DNA of 64,000 nucleotides from Przewalskia tangutica (Eukaryota; Streptophyta; Magnoliopsida; Solanales; Solanaceae): assembly GCA_029844215.1 (NCBI GenBank), contig CM056725.1:32704485-32768484 (forward strand), written 5' to 3'. The notes under the pieces were generated by a model. It worked only from the letters and a program-made list of their open reading frames with translations. It had not been told where the DNA came from and searched no databases. Positions 1 through 13,119 of the stretch are shown one piece after another; position 1 is the stretch's first letter; each line of letters starts with the position of its first letter. The position numbers were made by a program, and so were the translations under genes.

Positions 1-1062
1 AGTCACCTATAATAGTCACAGATATCTATCAAAGACTACTCGAAGGTCATTCTAAACAGAGGGTTCACAATTCTACGGAAAGTCGGGCGTACTTCCCTAC
101 GGTGAGCTATATAAGTTCTTGTGAAACGATCCATGTAAATGCTGATTCAATTATTCTTCTTTTAAACCCTTCTACTGCGATAACAGTTCAATTCTATTCT
201 GTGATATACTTCTAAGTATTTATACTTATCCTTATACTACAACAGTATATATATTCTAATTCAAAAGAGGGTTAGGATTAGTTACCTCGGTAAGCCCAAT
301 AATATCCTAGATAAAAGTCGCTGAGCAAGGTTTTGCTCTAAGTTGTATGCTCCAAGAACCCTGAAGTTCTTCACAACTTCTACTAAGTACTAAGGTATTT
401 GGGCTAGGTATTTTGGGCATTATAACGATACAAAGAAGGTAACTTTTCTACCAAGGGAGGGTAGATTTCGGCTAGGCTAGGGGTAGGCTCTCGCCACACC
501 ACACAAGGAGGGAAGGGTGTTGGACGAAAAAGCTGGAGAGAGGAGAGGATTTTTAGACTTGGAAGATAACTTTGTGGATGAAAAACTCATCATCTCTAAG
601 GGGTTATTTATAGCTCAAGCCTTGGCCAACCAATGGCCAAGATGAAGACAAGTGCAAGGCAAGTGTAAGGCCAAGATCAATCCAAGTGCACCCTAACCCC
701 TACTCCACAAAACACTCCACAAAAAAGTCCAATAAACTCTCCACAATACAAGGCATCAGTTAGGAACCAATCGGCCAAGGCCAACATCCTCTTGGGCCCA
801 ATCGCCCAAAGCCATCCCACTTGCTTCCAATGTGAGGTGACACATGTCACCCTCCCGTTGATCCAAAATGTTTCGTCTCTCGGAAAAATCCGCAAAAATA
901 AGAAATGGCATAGCCGGAATTTACTCTACGAAAGCTGTGGAAACGTTTCTTCGGAAAACGATTCTTCTAGTGAGTTGTGTACAAAATGAAACGACCAAGG
1001 CTTATCTTTAAGGCTAGACTTTCGCACGTATTCCCACGCATATACTGAAATACGGTATAACG
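1..1062 (-). repeat. LTR 5' part, element La
   Basis: This is the first ~1 kb of an A-type gypsy LTR read on the minus strand; the rest lies off the left edge. It holds, right to left, the LTR start (complement of the TATACCGTATTTCAG-like end at 1045-1061), the GGTGACACATGTCACC palindrome (834-854), a TATA box complement (604-613) and the pyrimidine-rich segment downstream. Its LTR start abuts the interior of another LTR (Lb), which implies insertion into Lb. No protein is encoded. Family assignment is by direct comparison with the full LTRs further right. Confidence 0.8.
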
Positions 1063-2544
1063 GTAGTTATAACACTTTATGTTTTAAACCAATCAAATAC
1101 ATTTAGCACATGACGCTCATCGCATACATAGTTCACACATATCATGCTAGAAGAGATAGGAAGAGGTTCACATACCTCGCGACGAGTATCGACTAATAGC
1201 AAAACGCCCAAGTACTTCCAACCGTCGCTACTCCTTAAGCCAAGTAGATCGCGCCACACGTAGTACTTCAACCTATAAGGCCACAAGGCGCATTAACATT
1301 TAGACCTCATCGCAGAACATTCTACCGAAAATTGGCAAAGACTCTCCCGCAACAAAGTGTAAATCTCTCCTTTATCGAGGCCGCTACCAAGCCAATCGGG
1401 GGTTACATCTAACCCGAACGGGTACAATTCTACCCTACGTAAAAGCTACACAAGTCTCATCTGAATGCCCTATGTAAACACAACAAGATTTTCTTCAAAA
1501 GGTTTCTTATTATTCAGGCTTAAGTCAAAAGACATTGCCGACAACAACGTTCAGTTCTACATATAGTATACTTCAACTATAGTCTAACAATCATGTAATT
1601 TCCAATTACAATAGAGGGACAAGATATTTACCTCGATAAGCCCATAATTATCCAAGTATAAAGTCGATCCTGGGCAATCGTTTAGCTCCAACTCCGAGCG
1701 CTCCAACCCGCTCTAAACCACCCTTAGAAGTTCTAACCAACTTCTACACAATACTCCAACGGACTATGGAGATTTTCCTAGGGTTTCGGTTTTGTGACTG
1801 ACGGAAGTATAATAGTATTTCTGGGCATTTTCGTATAGGTATAACCTTAGAATACTACAAGGTATACGGCTAAGGTAATTTGGGCATTATAACAATACTT
1901 TTGAGAGTATTTCTACACCACAAAGGGGGGTATTATACGAAAGCAACTAGGCTAGGGGGGGTACCCCACGGCCACACTACTAGGAGTGAGAGGCTCTGCC
2001 AAGGGGCCTTTCAAAGGGGAGAGGAGCTCTTGACGATAGTCAACAAGAGGGGAGGAGGAATTTTAACACTTAGAAGATTTGTGGAAAGGATGAAGAATTC
2101 ATCAAAGGGAGAGGGGTATTTATAGCACAAGCCAAGGCCAACCAATGGCCAAGATCTTGCCAAGTGCATAGCAAGTGTAGGGCCAAGATCAAGCCATGTG
2201 CACCCTAACCCTACTCCACAAAACACTCCACAAAACAAGGCACAAAACAAGGCACAAATCAAGGCCATAAAGTAGCCCATTCGCCAAGGGTTGCCGCCCC
2301 TTGCTTCCAAGGTGAGGGTGACACATGTCACCCTCCCGTTGGTCCAAAATGGTCCGCCGCTCGGAAAAATCCGCAAAAATTAAAAATGACATAGGAAATT
2401 CCCTACGAAAGTCGTGGAAACGCTTTCATAAAAACGACTCAAATCGGGTGTTGTGAACAAAAAGAATTCGGCCAAGCCTAAATCACAAGTTCAAATTACT
2501 ACGTACGTCCTTACGTACATACTCTGGAAATACGGGGTATAACA
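1063..2544 (-). repeat. LTR 5' part, element Lb (interrupted by La)
   Basis: This minus-strand A-type LTR piece runs from about LTR position 1.5 kb (1063) down to its start at 2544 (tacggggtataaca). It includes the conserved CCTCGATAAGCCC segment (about 1631-1648), the palindrome at 2314-2335 and the TATA box complement at 2115-2124. The LTR start abuts interior LTR sequence of Lc. Open frames here, including one of 121 codons, match LTR sequence and not any recognised protein. Confidence 0.8.
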
Positions 2545-4435
2545 ATTATTCAATACATTTTCCTTTATTAACGCTGCAGTGGTTTGTCGATACACATTCT
2601 GATTTCCGAAATCAGTAAAAACATTATTCCTTTCAAAAACCAAGTACTCATTACTCACGAATGAGGTTTCACACATCTTACAACATTCAAATCAATTTAA
2701 TTAAGTTGAGTCTCTTGTCTTATAAGATCAAGTCTCTTAACTCCTAAGATTAAATAGCCATTCTTTTTTTATCTCTTTTAGACGTTATACCTAACTTCCC
2801 ATAAAGCTAGTATAACTCTTAAGTTCTCAAAACCAAGTATTGCTACACATCAAATCCGTTTTATAAGTCAAATCAGTTACCCTTTGAAACCACAAAGCAT
2901 TTTCTTACCTACATAAAGATGTTATAACCAACTTCCCATAAAGCCGTTATAACACTTTATGTTTCAAACCAATCAAATACATTAAACACGTATGCGTCAC
3001 TGCACTACATAGTTACACACATATCATGCTAGAAGAGATAGGAAGAGGTTCACATACCGCGACGAGTATCGACTAATAGCAAAATGCTCCAAGTACTTCA
3101 AACCGCTACTCCTTAAGCCACGTAGATCACTCCACACGTAGTACTTCAACCTATAAGGCCACAAGGCGCTTATTAACATCTAGATCTCATTGCTCCATAT
3201 TCTACGTAAAATTCGGCGACTCTCCCCCGCATGGCGTTAATCTCTCTACCGAGGCCGCTACCAAGCCAACCGGGGTTTGCACGCCTAACCGGCGTGTATA
3301 ATTCTACTCACGAATACTACACAAGTCTCATCTGAATACACCCTATGTAATTACGATTGATTCTCTTATTTATCCTTCTATGTGTTTATCGTTCAATTCT
3401 TATTGAGCTTAAGTCAAAAGACATCACGACGAACTACGTTCAGTTCTATTCAATATTCATTCTATATATAGTATACTTCAACTATATATTCTAACAATCA
3501 TGTAATTTCCAATTACAATAGGGGGACAAGATATTTACCTCGATAAGCCCAAAATTATCCGAGTTAAATGTCGCTCCTGAACAAGGTTTAGCTCCTACTC
3601 CGTGTGCTCCAAAACGCTCCAAGAAACCCTTAGAAGTGTCTACACAACTTCTACTTAATACTTCAACTACGGGTGAATATTTCCTTTAGGGTTTCGTTTA
3701 GTGGCTAAAGGAGGTATAATCGTATTTTCAGGGTTTTTCATATAAAGGGTACTTTGGAAAGTACTATAAGGTATAAGGGCTAGAGTATTTTGGGCATTAT
3801 AACAATACTAGAGAGTATTTCTATATCACAAAGGGGGTATTTATACGAGACAACTAGGTCAGGGGTACCCTAAGCGAGCCATGAGGGAGGGTGTGGTGGC
3901 TCTCGCCAAGCTCAACTAGAGGGGGAGAGGGACGAAAAGCTCAAGCTAAGAGGGAGTAGTTTGAGACTTAGATAGATTGCTCAATTTTTGGATGAAGAAA
4001 GTTCATCAACTAAGGGGGTATTTATAGGTCAAGTGAAGGCCAACCAATGGCCAAGATGGTGCCAAGTGCAAGGCAAGTGTAAGGCCAAGATTAAGCCATG
4101 TGCAACCTTATCCATCTACACAAAATATCCTACCTAACCCTTGACCACAAATTCAACACCAAAAACGTGCAAGCTTAGCCCATTTGCCGTCCAACCTCTT
4201 CCAATGTGAGGGTGACACATGTCACCCTCCCGTTGGTCCAAAATGTTACGCCTCGGAAAAATCCGCAAAAATTATAAATGACATAGCCGGAATTTTCCTA
4301 CGAAAGTGGAAACGTTTAGTCCGAAAAACGACTCTAACCGGGTGTTGTGTACAAATTTCGAATCTTGCCTATCTTAAGGCTCAAATTTTATACGTACGTC
4401 CTTACGTACATACTCTGGAAATACGGGGTATAACA
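2545..4435 (-). repeat. LTR 5' part, element Lc (interrupted by Lb)
   Basis: This A-type LTR piece on the minus strand covers roughly the first 1.9 kb of the LTR. It begins at ATTATTCAATACATTTTCC, an interior LTR site that recurs in other copies, and ends at an LTR start near 4435. The palindrome is at 4208-4229 and the TATA box complement is near 4018-4027. There is no coding content. Confidence 0.8.
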
Positions 4436-5299
4436 TTATTTACCTCGATAAGCCCAAAATTATCCAAGTTAAATGTCGATCCTGAGCAACGTTAAGATCC
4501 CACTCCGTGCGCTCCAACCCGCTCCAAACAACCCTTAGAAGTTCTAAACAACTTCTTCTTAATACTTCAACTTGCTATGAAGATTTCCTTAGGGTTTCGT
4601 TTAGTGGCTAAAGGAAGTATAATAGTATTTCTGGGCTTTTAGTATAGGTGTAACCTTGGAATACTACAATGTATTTGGGCCAAGGTATTTTGGAATAGTA
4701 ACAATACTTGGAGAATACTTTTCTACCGGGGTATTTTACGAAAACTACTAGGCAAGGGGGGGGGGGGGGGGTAGACTCTCGGCCAAGGCTTCTCAAGGGG
4801 GGGGAGACCTTGGACGAATTCTACACTTAAGGGGGAGAGGGTTTTTAGACTTGGAATTTCAAGTGAGGATGAAGAAATAGTCTTCAACTAAGGGGGTATT
4901 TATAGGACTTTCAAGGGCTAGGATCAAGCCAAGTGGGGGGCAAGTGGAGGGTCAAGATTTGGACATGTGTTTGTGGGTCCCACTTGCTCATCAACTACAC
5001 AAAATATCCTACCTACTCCTTGACAAAAATGGAAGGCCAAATCGTCCATCAATTTCCGCCACTTGAGGGTGACAAGTGTCACCCTCTCGTTGGTCCAAAA
5101 TATTTCATCTCTCGGAAAAATCCGCAAAAATTATAAATGACATAGCCGTATTTTTCCCTTCGCAAAGTCCGGAAAACGTTTCGTCGGAAAACGACTCTTT
5201 TTGCTAGTTGTGCACAAATTTCGCCACTTTGCCAACTTAAGGCTTAAACTTTTGTACGTACGTTCCCCCGTACATACTCTGGAAATACGGGGTATAACA
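4436..5299 (-). repeat. LTR 5' part, element Ld (interrupted by Lc)
   Basis: About 0.86 kb of A-type LTR start on the minus strand, ending at 5299 (ggtataaca). The palindrome variant GGGTGACAAGTGTCACCC is at 5066-5087. A run of 16 G at 4756-4771 interrupts the segment. The LTR start abuts family-B LTR sequence, so Ld was inserted into E2. Confidence 0.8.
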
Positions 5300-6912
5300 A
5301 CTACGTACTTCTACTCTTTTTCATATAGAACTTCCAAGATACTAATAACCGTAGTATCAAGTCATAATTACTTTTCAAGACAAGTCACAATACTTTTTAG
5401 AAATACGTTTATAGGCTTCTAAATCAAGTGACTTCTTTCTCTTAAAACCTTAAACAATTGATACCTTAAAAACAATTTGCTTTTCATTATTTCAAGTCAT
5501 TTATCATACTTACATTACTTAGAGTAAACCACTCTTTTTAACTTTCCATAAAGTTATTATAACCAACTTCCCATAAAGCCGTTATACTAGCTTTATACTT
5601 TAGACAATTACATTCTTCCTTATATCGAAGGGACTTATACTTTTAAAACGAAACCAGTATCATATACTTTAAAATACTTCAAGTCCCTTAACTTATAAGA
5701 AACCAAGATATCCTTAATATATTTTTAAACAAGTGAGTTAATTCCCTAACTCAACCAACTTTAACATTCTTAAGATAAACCAAGGATATCAAATGGACTA
5801 GATTCGTCAAAGTCTCGTACGTTTACCGTACTACATATTTACAACTATTCATGCTCAAGAGATAGGAAAGTTCCACATACCTCTTCGGTTCAATCCACTT
5901 GCTAAGTCCAATACGCCGTACTTAGTATGTCAACCTATAATGACCATAATACGTCTATTAACTTCTATCTTCAAACGTAGAATATTCCAAGTGCAAAGTC
6001 ACTAAATTCTACGGAAATTCGGACAGCACTTCCTTTGTTTCTACATACTTTTCCACCTTTTTCAAGGCCCGAATTCAATAACCAAACACGCCACATTTAA
6101 GTCTCAACAATGTAGTTATCAATAGGGGATTACACGCCTACAAGACGTGTAAAATTCCGCCCCACAATTATATCAAACTAGTCCAACATACAATGTCATT
6201 TTCGACCAAAGGTGTAATAACATATCAACCTTTCCAATTCCTTTTCAATTCAAGTTGTTTAGTATAACATGTTATCAAGCCGCAATTGATTATAACTACT
6301 ACAATCTTCAAGTAGGTAATATGCGACGATTCTAATTATCGACCAAATTGGATTTCAATTTCAAATGGCTCAATATGTCATTTTCGTTTTTTAGCTTCTA
6401 AATTTCCATAACACTTATCAAACTTCATAACACATATCACATGATCATTTCCAACTTATCATAACATGAAATCTTCAATTACAATAGTAAGACGAAGATT
6501 ATTACCTCATTTAGCCGAAATATGATCCAAGATTACAAGTCGATCCTTAGCAACCTTAGCTCCTCTTTTCGACGTTCCAATCCACTCTGAGCAACCCTTA
6601 GAAGCTTATGAAGAACTCCTCTTCAAGTTCCAACTTCAAAGATGAAGAACTCCTTAGGTTTTCGCCTTGCGACTAACGTGAAAACGTAGTTTTTCCGGAA
6701 TCTTTCTATTGAGATAACCTTACAATACTCTTAGGAACCTTGGTTTAAAGTATGGGGATTATTGGACAACAATTGAAAATTTTCCTCTTGAAAAAACCCC
6801 CATTGCCGAGAGCACATTTCTTGTGCACACAAGGTTTGCAAATTTTTCTCTAACTGTGGAGTTCATCCTTGCTACTAGTATACTATATAACACAACTAAG
6901 GGCCAATATTTA
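5300..6912 (-). repeat. Family B LTR, left part of E2
   Basis: This minus-strand segment matches, in reverse complement, the family-B LTR at 25800-26830. Shared blocks include the TACGTAGTAC segment, the CTCTTGAGCATGAATAG segment and the ACACGTC...CGTGTAATCCCC segment. It ends in the 5-bp target ATTTA (6908-6912), where E3 is inserted, and continues after E3 at 25473. Its far 3' half is absent and probably lies off the left edge beyond La-Ld. Confidence 0.8.
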
Positions 6913-8303
6913 TGTTATACCCCATATTTCCAGAGTATGTACGTGAGGGCGTACGTATAATAATTTAAGCCTTAAAGTAGGCATAGGTTCGAAATTTGGG
7001 CACAAGTGCCGAAAAGAATCGTTTTTCGACGAAACGTTTTACTAAACTTGCGAAGGGAAATTAGGCTATGTCATTTTTAATTTTTATGATTTTTCCGAGA
7101 GACGAAACATTTTGGACCAACGGGAGGGTGACATGTGTCACCCTCACATTGGAAGCAAGTGGACGGCAAAGGCAAGACAATGGCACGTTTTTTGTGCCTT
7201 GGGTTAGATAGGATATTTGTGCAAGTTGGTGTGGTAGATGGATAAGGTCCATATGGTTAAAATCTATCCCTACACTTGCCTTACACTTGGATGAATCTTG
7301 GCCATTGGTTGGTCATTTCTTGACCTATATATACCCCTCTAAGTTGAAGACTTTCTTCATCCAAACTTGAGCAATCTTTCTAAGTCTCAAAATACTCCCT
7401 CCCTCTCAAAGCTCTCGTCCACATCACCCTCTCCCCTTGAGTGAGGCTTGGCCGAGAGGACACTCTCCCCCCCCCCCTAGCCTAGTTGTTTTCGTATAAT
7501 ACCCCCCTTTGTGATATAGAAATACTCTCCAAGTATTGTTATAATGCCCAAATACTCTAGCCCTTATACCTTGTAGTACTTTCCAAAGTTACCTCTATAC
7601 GTAGAGCCCGGAAAATACTATTATACTTTCCTTTTGCCACTAAACGAAACCCTAAGGAAAACCTTCATAGTCGGTTGAAGTGTTAAGTAGAAGTTGCGTA
7701 GAACTTCTAAGGGTTGTTTGGAGCGGATTGGAGCACTCGGAGTAGGAGCTAAACGTTGCTCAGGTTCGACGTTAAACTTGGATAATTTTGGGCTCATCGA
7801 GGTAAATACTACTGTCCTTCTATTGTAATTGGGAATTACATACTGTAGTTGTATTGAAATGAATATAAGATTCATAGAAGAGATTTGAACTGTAATAGAA
7901 GGATATTACAGAATAGACTTGACTTAATCTTAAAAGATAAGAGACTTGACTTAATTGTATTGATATGAAGTTTGTTAACAATGTAAAACCTCATTCGTGA
8001 GTAATGGGTACTTGGTTTTAAAAGGAATAATGTTTTACTGATTTCGGAAATCAGAATGAGTATCGACAAACCACGGCAGCGTTAATAAAGGAAAATGTAA
8101 TGAATAATGAAGTATTATTAAAACCAGTAGAAACCTCCATCTGCATAGAAACTAAGATGAGACAAAATGATATTACATTTCCTAGATCATGGCTGCTTAA
8201 TAAGATTGATTATGAATAAGAATAACCTACACTCATATAAGGCATATGTTACTCAAATGTTTTAAAAGAGATTAAGACATTGAACTATGAAACTTTTCTA
8301 AAA
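6913..8303 (+). repeat. 5' LTR of E3, truncated and internally deleted
   Basis: It matches the 3' LTR of the same element (21817-23850) over its start, the palindrome (7124-7145), the TATA box (7325-7336) and the CTCATCGAGGTAAATAC segment. It then lacks several hundred bases that the 3' LTR has after GAAGGATATT. The junction near 7917 lies at an AGACTT microhomology. It stops at 8303, where the sequence turns back into minus-strand LTR. Confidence 0.85.
7124..7336 (+). promoter_or_regulatory. E3 5' LTR promoter: palindrome and TATA box
   Basis: The near-perfect palindrome GGGTGACATGTGTCACCC sits at 7124-7145, with a CATGTG E-box/G-box-like core. About 180 bases downstream is CTATATATACCC (7325-7336), a good plant TATA box. 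The same pair recurs at the same spacing in the other short-start A-type LTRs, so it is the likely Pol II promoter. Transcription would start near 7360; this is inferred, not shown. Confidence 0.65.
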
Positions 8304-9960
8304 TCATAGTTACCAATTTAACCAACAATAAAGACAAACCCCCGCCATTCTTTAAACTCAAACACTTCAAATTCTCAAGTCCCTTATGTCTTTTAGAAAT
8401 CAAGTTCCTTACTTTGGAATTTAAGAAACCAAGATCTTATTAAAAATGATCTTATTAAAGCAATGCGATCTAGGAAATGTAATATCAATTTTGTCTTATC
8501 TTTAGCTTCTACGCAGATGGACGGAGGTTTTACTTGTTTTAATAATAATTAATTAGTCATTACATTTTTCCTTTTATTAACGGTATTTATCAAGCCGTTT
8601 GATTCTTTATTCCTATTTCCAAATCACGTAACATTATTCGTTTAAAAATCATACCATTATCATTTAACTCTGAGGGTTTTCACCCAACTTAATACAATTC
8701 AAGTTCTTTCACATTTCATCGGTCAAATATAAGTCTCACTTCTCTATCTTTAACACATAACAATAAACGGCCATTCTTACCTATACAAAGTCCACAAGAG
8801 CCTAATTAACTTCCCATAAAAGACACATACAATACTTTATGTTTTAAAACCAATCCAAAATCTCGCTTAGCACACGAGACGCTCACTGTGAATACATAGT
8901 TCACATACATCATGCGTAGAAAAGATATGAAGAGGTTCTTAAGTATACCATGTGACGATATTTAATTTATCGACTCCCAAAATTCCAAGCCTAGTTTAAA
9001 GTCGCCCAAGTGTTTACTATCCTACTCCGAGTTGCTCCAACTTTTCCGCCTCTTCAACAACCCTGCGAGAAGTTCGAACTAACACACTGTGAGTACTTCA
9101 ACCTAATGCTCGGGCAAACGCTCATTAAGGTTTCTAGATCTAAGGAGATCAGAGAATACTTGGCATGAAGGTTCCGGTTATCTCTAGATAAAATGTACTT
9201 CAGAAAGACTCTCCACCCGTGGGAACTACATAGGTATTTTGGGGCATTATAACAATACTGATGAGTATTTCCAATACCACAAAAGGGTCTAAGCCAAACA
9301 CAACCTGGCTTATGGTTCACATCCGCCTAACTCAGTGGGCGTTTCTACTGGTGCCTCTACATGTGATGGATTTCGACGCAGAGTCACTAAGAGGGAGGGC
9401 GGGTTCTAAGACTTAGGCGTGTTGAAGGTCGGATGGGCTGCTCTCTGTGCCAGAGTCAGGGTAATTTATAAAGAAACCAAGGCCAACCAACGGCTGGTGA
9501 CTGCCACGTGTGCAAAGTGTAAGTGCCAAAGATCAGCAACTACCTATCACTCAAATCTTAACACCTGGCCAAAAACACTTTCAACCATATACAACAACAT
9601 GTAATATCCAATTACAAGGCACAGTGGACAAAGGGACCAATTCACTGCGGAGTAAGCCCAAGTAAATTATCGTTGTTACTAAGTCGATCCCCGATCAATG
9701 TGGCCACTCCAATTCCTAAGCTCCAAAATGCCCTGTCAGGGCCTAAATAAATCCTTTAGAAGTTTCTAAACAACTTAATAACACTTCAAATCCACAGAAA
9801 CTAGCTAAGATTTTCCTCTTGGTGGTTCGGAAACGCTTTCACAAAAACGATCAGACCTGCAGACTTCAGGCCCAAATGAATAAGCGAGCCCATTGCTCAC
9901 CTCGGCCATGATGTCACGCCCATACGCATACCGAATACTACAAGGGTATAAGGCTACAGT
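8304..9960 (-). repeat. E4 first LTR: truncated, scrambled
   Basis: This diverged minus-strand LTR lacks its 3' half. Up to about 9000 it follows the normal order (GATCTAGGAAATGTAAT, CTTCCCATAAA, CATAGTTCACA). From about 9200 the blocks are out of order: the GGGCATTATAACAATACT block (9242) and the CCAAGGCCAACCAACGG block (9477) precede the TGTAATATCCAATTAC block (9600), whereas intact copies have the reverse. A second GGGCATTATA follows at 9983. The usual long palindrome is missing; only a CCACGTGTGC core remains near 9504. The right boundary is approximate. Confidence 0.6.
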
Positions 9961-12397
9961 TCTTCTCTTTAGGGCATTATACCAACATTTCCAGAAGAAT
10001 TTCTAGGTCTCAACACAAACAGCGCCAAGTGTTTGACGAGAATTACCTATTGCATAATAAGGAAGATAATCATGCCACAATTCGCCAAAAACACACTGAA
10101 ATCACTTCCTTTCGCAAGTACTGGCCAATAAATAACACTCTAACTAGCACTCTCTATGTATATCCGTAAGAGACCACTTCAAACGCTCGCTTTATCAAGG
10201 CCCTCGAGTCACTACCTTCCAAGAAGACTGGGGTCGTCATCTCACTAAGCTCCTCGATTTGTAGGCTTCTCCGCCTTCCAACCAAATGTCCACCACAACT
10301 TTGAACGACGTGGTCCACCATTAAAACGATGCTGCTCGCTACTTCATCTAAACTGGCCTAGCAAATATCCTCCAACCCTACTTCTCACAAGTGACCACCC
10401 AGAATCAGACCCCCACCTCTAAACCTGGTTACGGCCGTTGACTCCCGGCCAAATGGCTCCCTCAACGGTCGCTCTGAATCATACTTTCTTAACTCTTGTT
10501 CCCCGATCCGAAAATATTTCATTTCTCATCACGAAAGCTACCACTTCCATCTCACAGCCATACCTGCAGAATTACCCTTTCACTAACTGTGTTTCTAAAT
10601 CACGCTTTAGCAAAAGCTATCCAAACATAACATGCTGAAACACATCAAAACAGACAATTCCACAAACTGTAAAACTCTGTACTGGTTAAGGATATACCAA
10701 ACTAAAGGCTCAAGGACACGCTTAAAATCGGGAACATCCCACCGACTCTCTAATGGCCTTCCGGCAAATAGCATCCCGCCTCGCCTACGGAAGATGTTAA
10801 GAACCTGCGACGAATCCACCCTTTCTAAGAGTCCATGCTATCCTACTGCTACCTCTGCCTGGACAGCTTCGCCGTACGGCCACTGCTGGCCGCAAAATAA
10901 ACAATCTCCCGAAACGTTAGTACGACACTTCTCGCGAAAAACTGGCTCTACAACCCGGGCGCTTTCCTTTTAATCGGTATAAATCGGCCGACCGCAACTC
11001 CATCCGGCAGTCCCCACATATATACACTACAAAGACCTCCCGAAATCTGGAACCCGAGCCCCGACCGCCTCGAATATCCCGGCATTTCTGCACACAAGTG
11101 CAAGCCGTGTGGGGACGAACCATCAGACCGACGGAGGTACATATTTTTGCTTGACTAGTCAATCACAGCTGGAGGCGGTCATGGTCCATGTAACAGTCCG
11201 CAAAGGACCCCATTGCCTGCCTAATCACGACTAAGTCTGGGTCATTCCACTGTATATTATCCGCGCTTAAGATCATAAAGGTATATCAAGTATCTAGATT
11301 GGCTACGTGTCTCATGGGTCCCACTACACCATGGGCTCAACGAAATGAGATTCCGCTGACATGGCTACTTGGCCAGCGGATGTTTAGCAATAGACAATCA
11401 TTCCTCCAATTCGCCCGCATGACAGCCCAACATGGGGGGTGGACAGCACTCGATCCTCCATACCCCTTACTAACGCGTGACGATCGCCAACTAGTCTAAT
11501 ATTTCATCTTCCGATCAATATTCCGAAAATATCGGGATACTTCTCGCTCGTGAATACTGCCCCACAAAACTGTAAGATTTACCGAGCCCTCTCCGCCAGG
11601 CCAAAGTAAATGCCAAGAAAGGCCTCAAAATAAAACTCGCCATAATTCTAATATATATCCGCTGGAAGCATTAGTCCAAATACGGATACTGGGAATCCAC
11701 CCCATTAACGAACCTTTTTCCTTCACTCAGCAAAACCTTAAAGCCGATGGGCTGTAATCCCAGAGCTCTAAAACCGGACGACCGACGCTGATCATTTCTC
11801 ACGATTTCTGTTCCAGGGACCGGCTGATGAACTCGCGATCATACTCTGATGCCTCGACCACGTATGTCTCACATGAACCGCATACTTCCTCGAACTAAGC
11901 AATCGTGATTTATCCCAGATTCAGCAGATCGCCCCAATACGTAATCCATCAAGAGATTGAACTGCCAAGGCCTCACTTATGCCTGGTCAAGTCCGCCATT
12001 AACCCCGCCATATTATTAACTACGTGGTCCTACCTCTTGTAACTCATCTCTCCACCAAGCATCGCGGACTCGAGGCTCGTGTATCGCGTTCCCGAGATTA
12101 CACAAGTATCCTCTGAGCCGCATTTGCCTTCGCATCCGCTGCCTTTCGCATAATGCAATGGTAAAAACGGTGAACACGCCGGAGGGTCCAATCTTATCAC
12201 ATGCCAGAAGTTCTAAGGCACGATCTCGTAATGAGTAAGAACAGTGTAAGATTAATCCTAAATTTTACTCTTATAGAAGCTGACGCAGCCGCTCAAGTAA
12301 AGTCATGGTAGCGTGCACAACACACCGAGTAATCAAGACTTCTATACCCAAACTTTATATTACACTGCATTCTCAGGATTAATCGTCATACCACTTC
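9961..12397 (-). mobile_element. E4 first interior (gag-bearing, diverged)
   Basis: It aligns in order with the second E4 interior: the AACGCTCGCTTT...CTCGAGTCACTACCTTCCAA block (~10186), the gag relic, the GGCACGATCTCGTAATGAG segment (~12214) and the primer-site relic (~12384). It carries extra material. In particular 11500-11720 matches the LTR start region of E7 (compare 49490-49690), an LTR fragment inside a gag region. Confidence 0.55.
10800..12160 (-). pseudogene. gag relic, first E4 interior
   Basis: Gag is the structural capsid/nucleocapsid polyprotein of LTR retrotransposons. Here it is only a relic on the minus strand. A nucleocapsid CX2C motif (C-L-F-C, complement of 10892-10903) sits in the same place as C-Y-F-C in the second E4 interior, followed by G-Q-Q. 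A likely start lies near 12150 on the minus strand, after the CCCTCCGGCG leader (compare CCCTCCGACG in E6). Frameshifts and the inserted LTR fragment (11500-11720) break the frame everywhere. Open frames on the plus strand here are not recognised proteins. The assignment rests on position and homology with the other gag relics of the window. Confidence 0.5.
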
Positions 12398-13119
12398 ATG
12401 AGCACTTAAATTTCGTGAGTCACTGACTGTAATAACGCCACATCAAAGCTCTTACCCAAAAACTTGGTGATAGATACAACATAAGAGAAAACCAGCGGAA
12501 AATAAAACATGAATCATCAAACAAGATATATAATAAATAAACAAAGCAACCAAAATAGCTTGCCTTCAAGATATACATAAAACCCAACAGCTTTAAACTT
12601 TACAACCTCGCCACAACAAAGCATGCACTTAAGATTTACAATAACTATGACGGACAGGCTCCGCCATACCCCGAATGTAAAAGCATCTATGCACTCAGTG
12701 GTAACATACCAAAGATAAGCCTCAAGGAACGGAGCTTTCCAACACGACAGCGTGATCCTAAAAGCTGGATCGACATACCGACGCATCTTTACCGCGCAGA
12801 TTTAACGCACTTCGGGCGAGGTCAAGACAACAGTACTAAGTATGTGAAATCAGAATATCAGTAAATGAAATCATAATAGTCTATATAAAGCAGAGACATG
12901 TATGATGACCAAACTACAGATATAACATATAACCGCATCAAGACAGGGACTCACGCCCAAATTATCACTGTGTTCGTGGAATTTCTTCCTCATCACGGCA
13001 TGGCTTATGATATAACAATACCAAGGATTATACATGAACACCATGTCCCACTGTGTTATAAAACCGCACAGACAAGTATAACTACTGTGATCCGACCGCA
13101 TCAATAATACAATGCAACC

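Noticed and set aside
4756..4771. Run of 16 G as a possible G-quadruplex element
   Set aside because: A single homopolymer inside one LTR copy and absent from the others. Its length is unreliable in any sequencing method.
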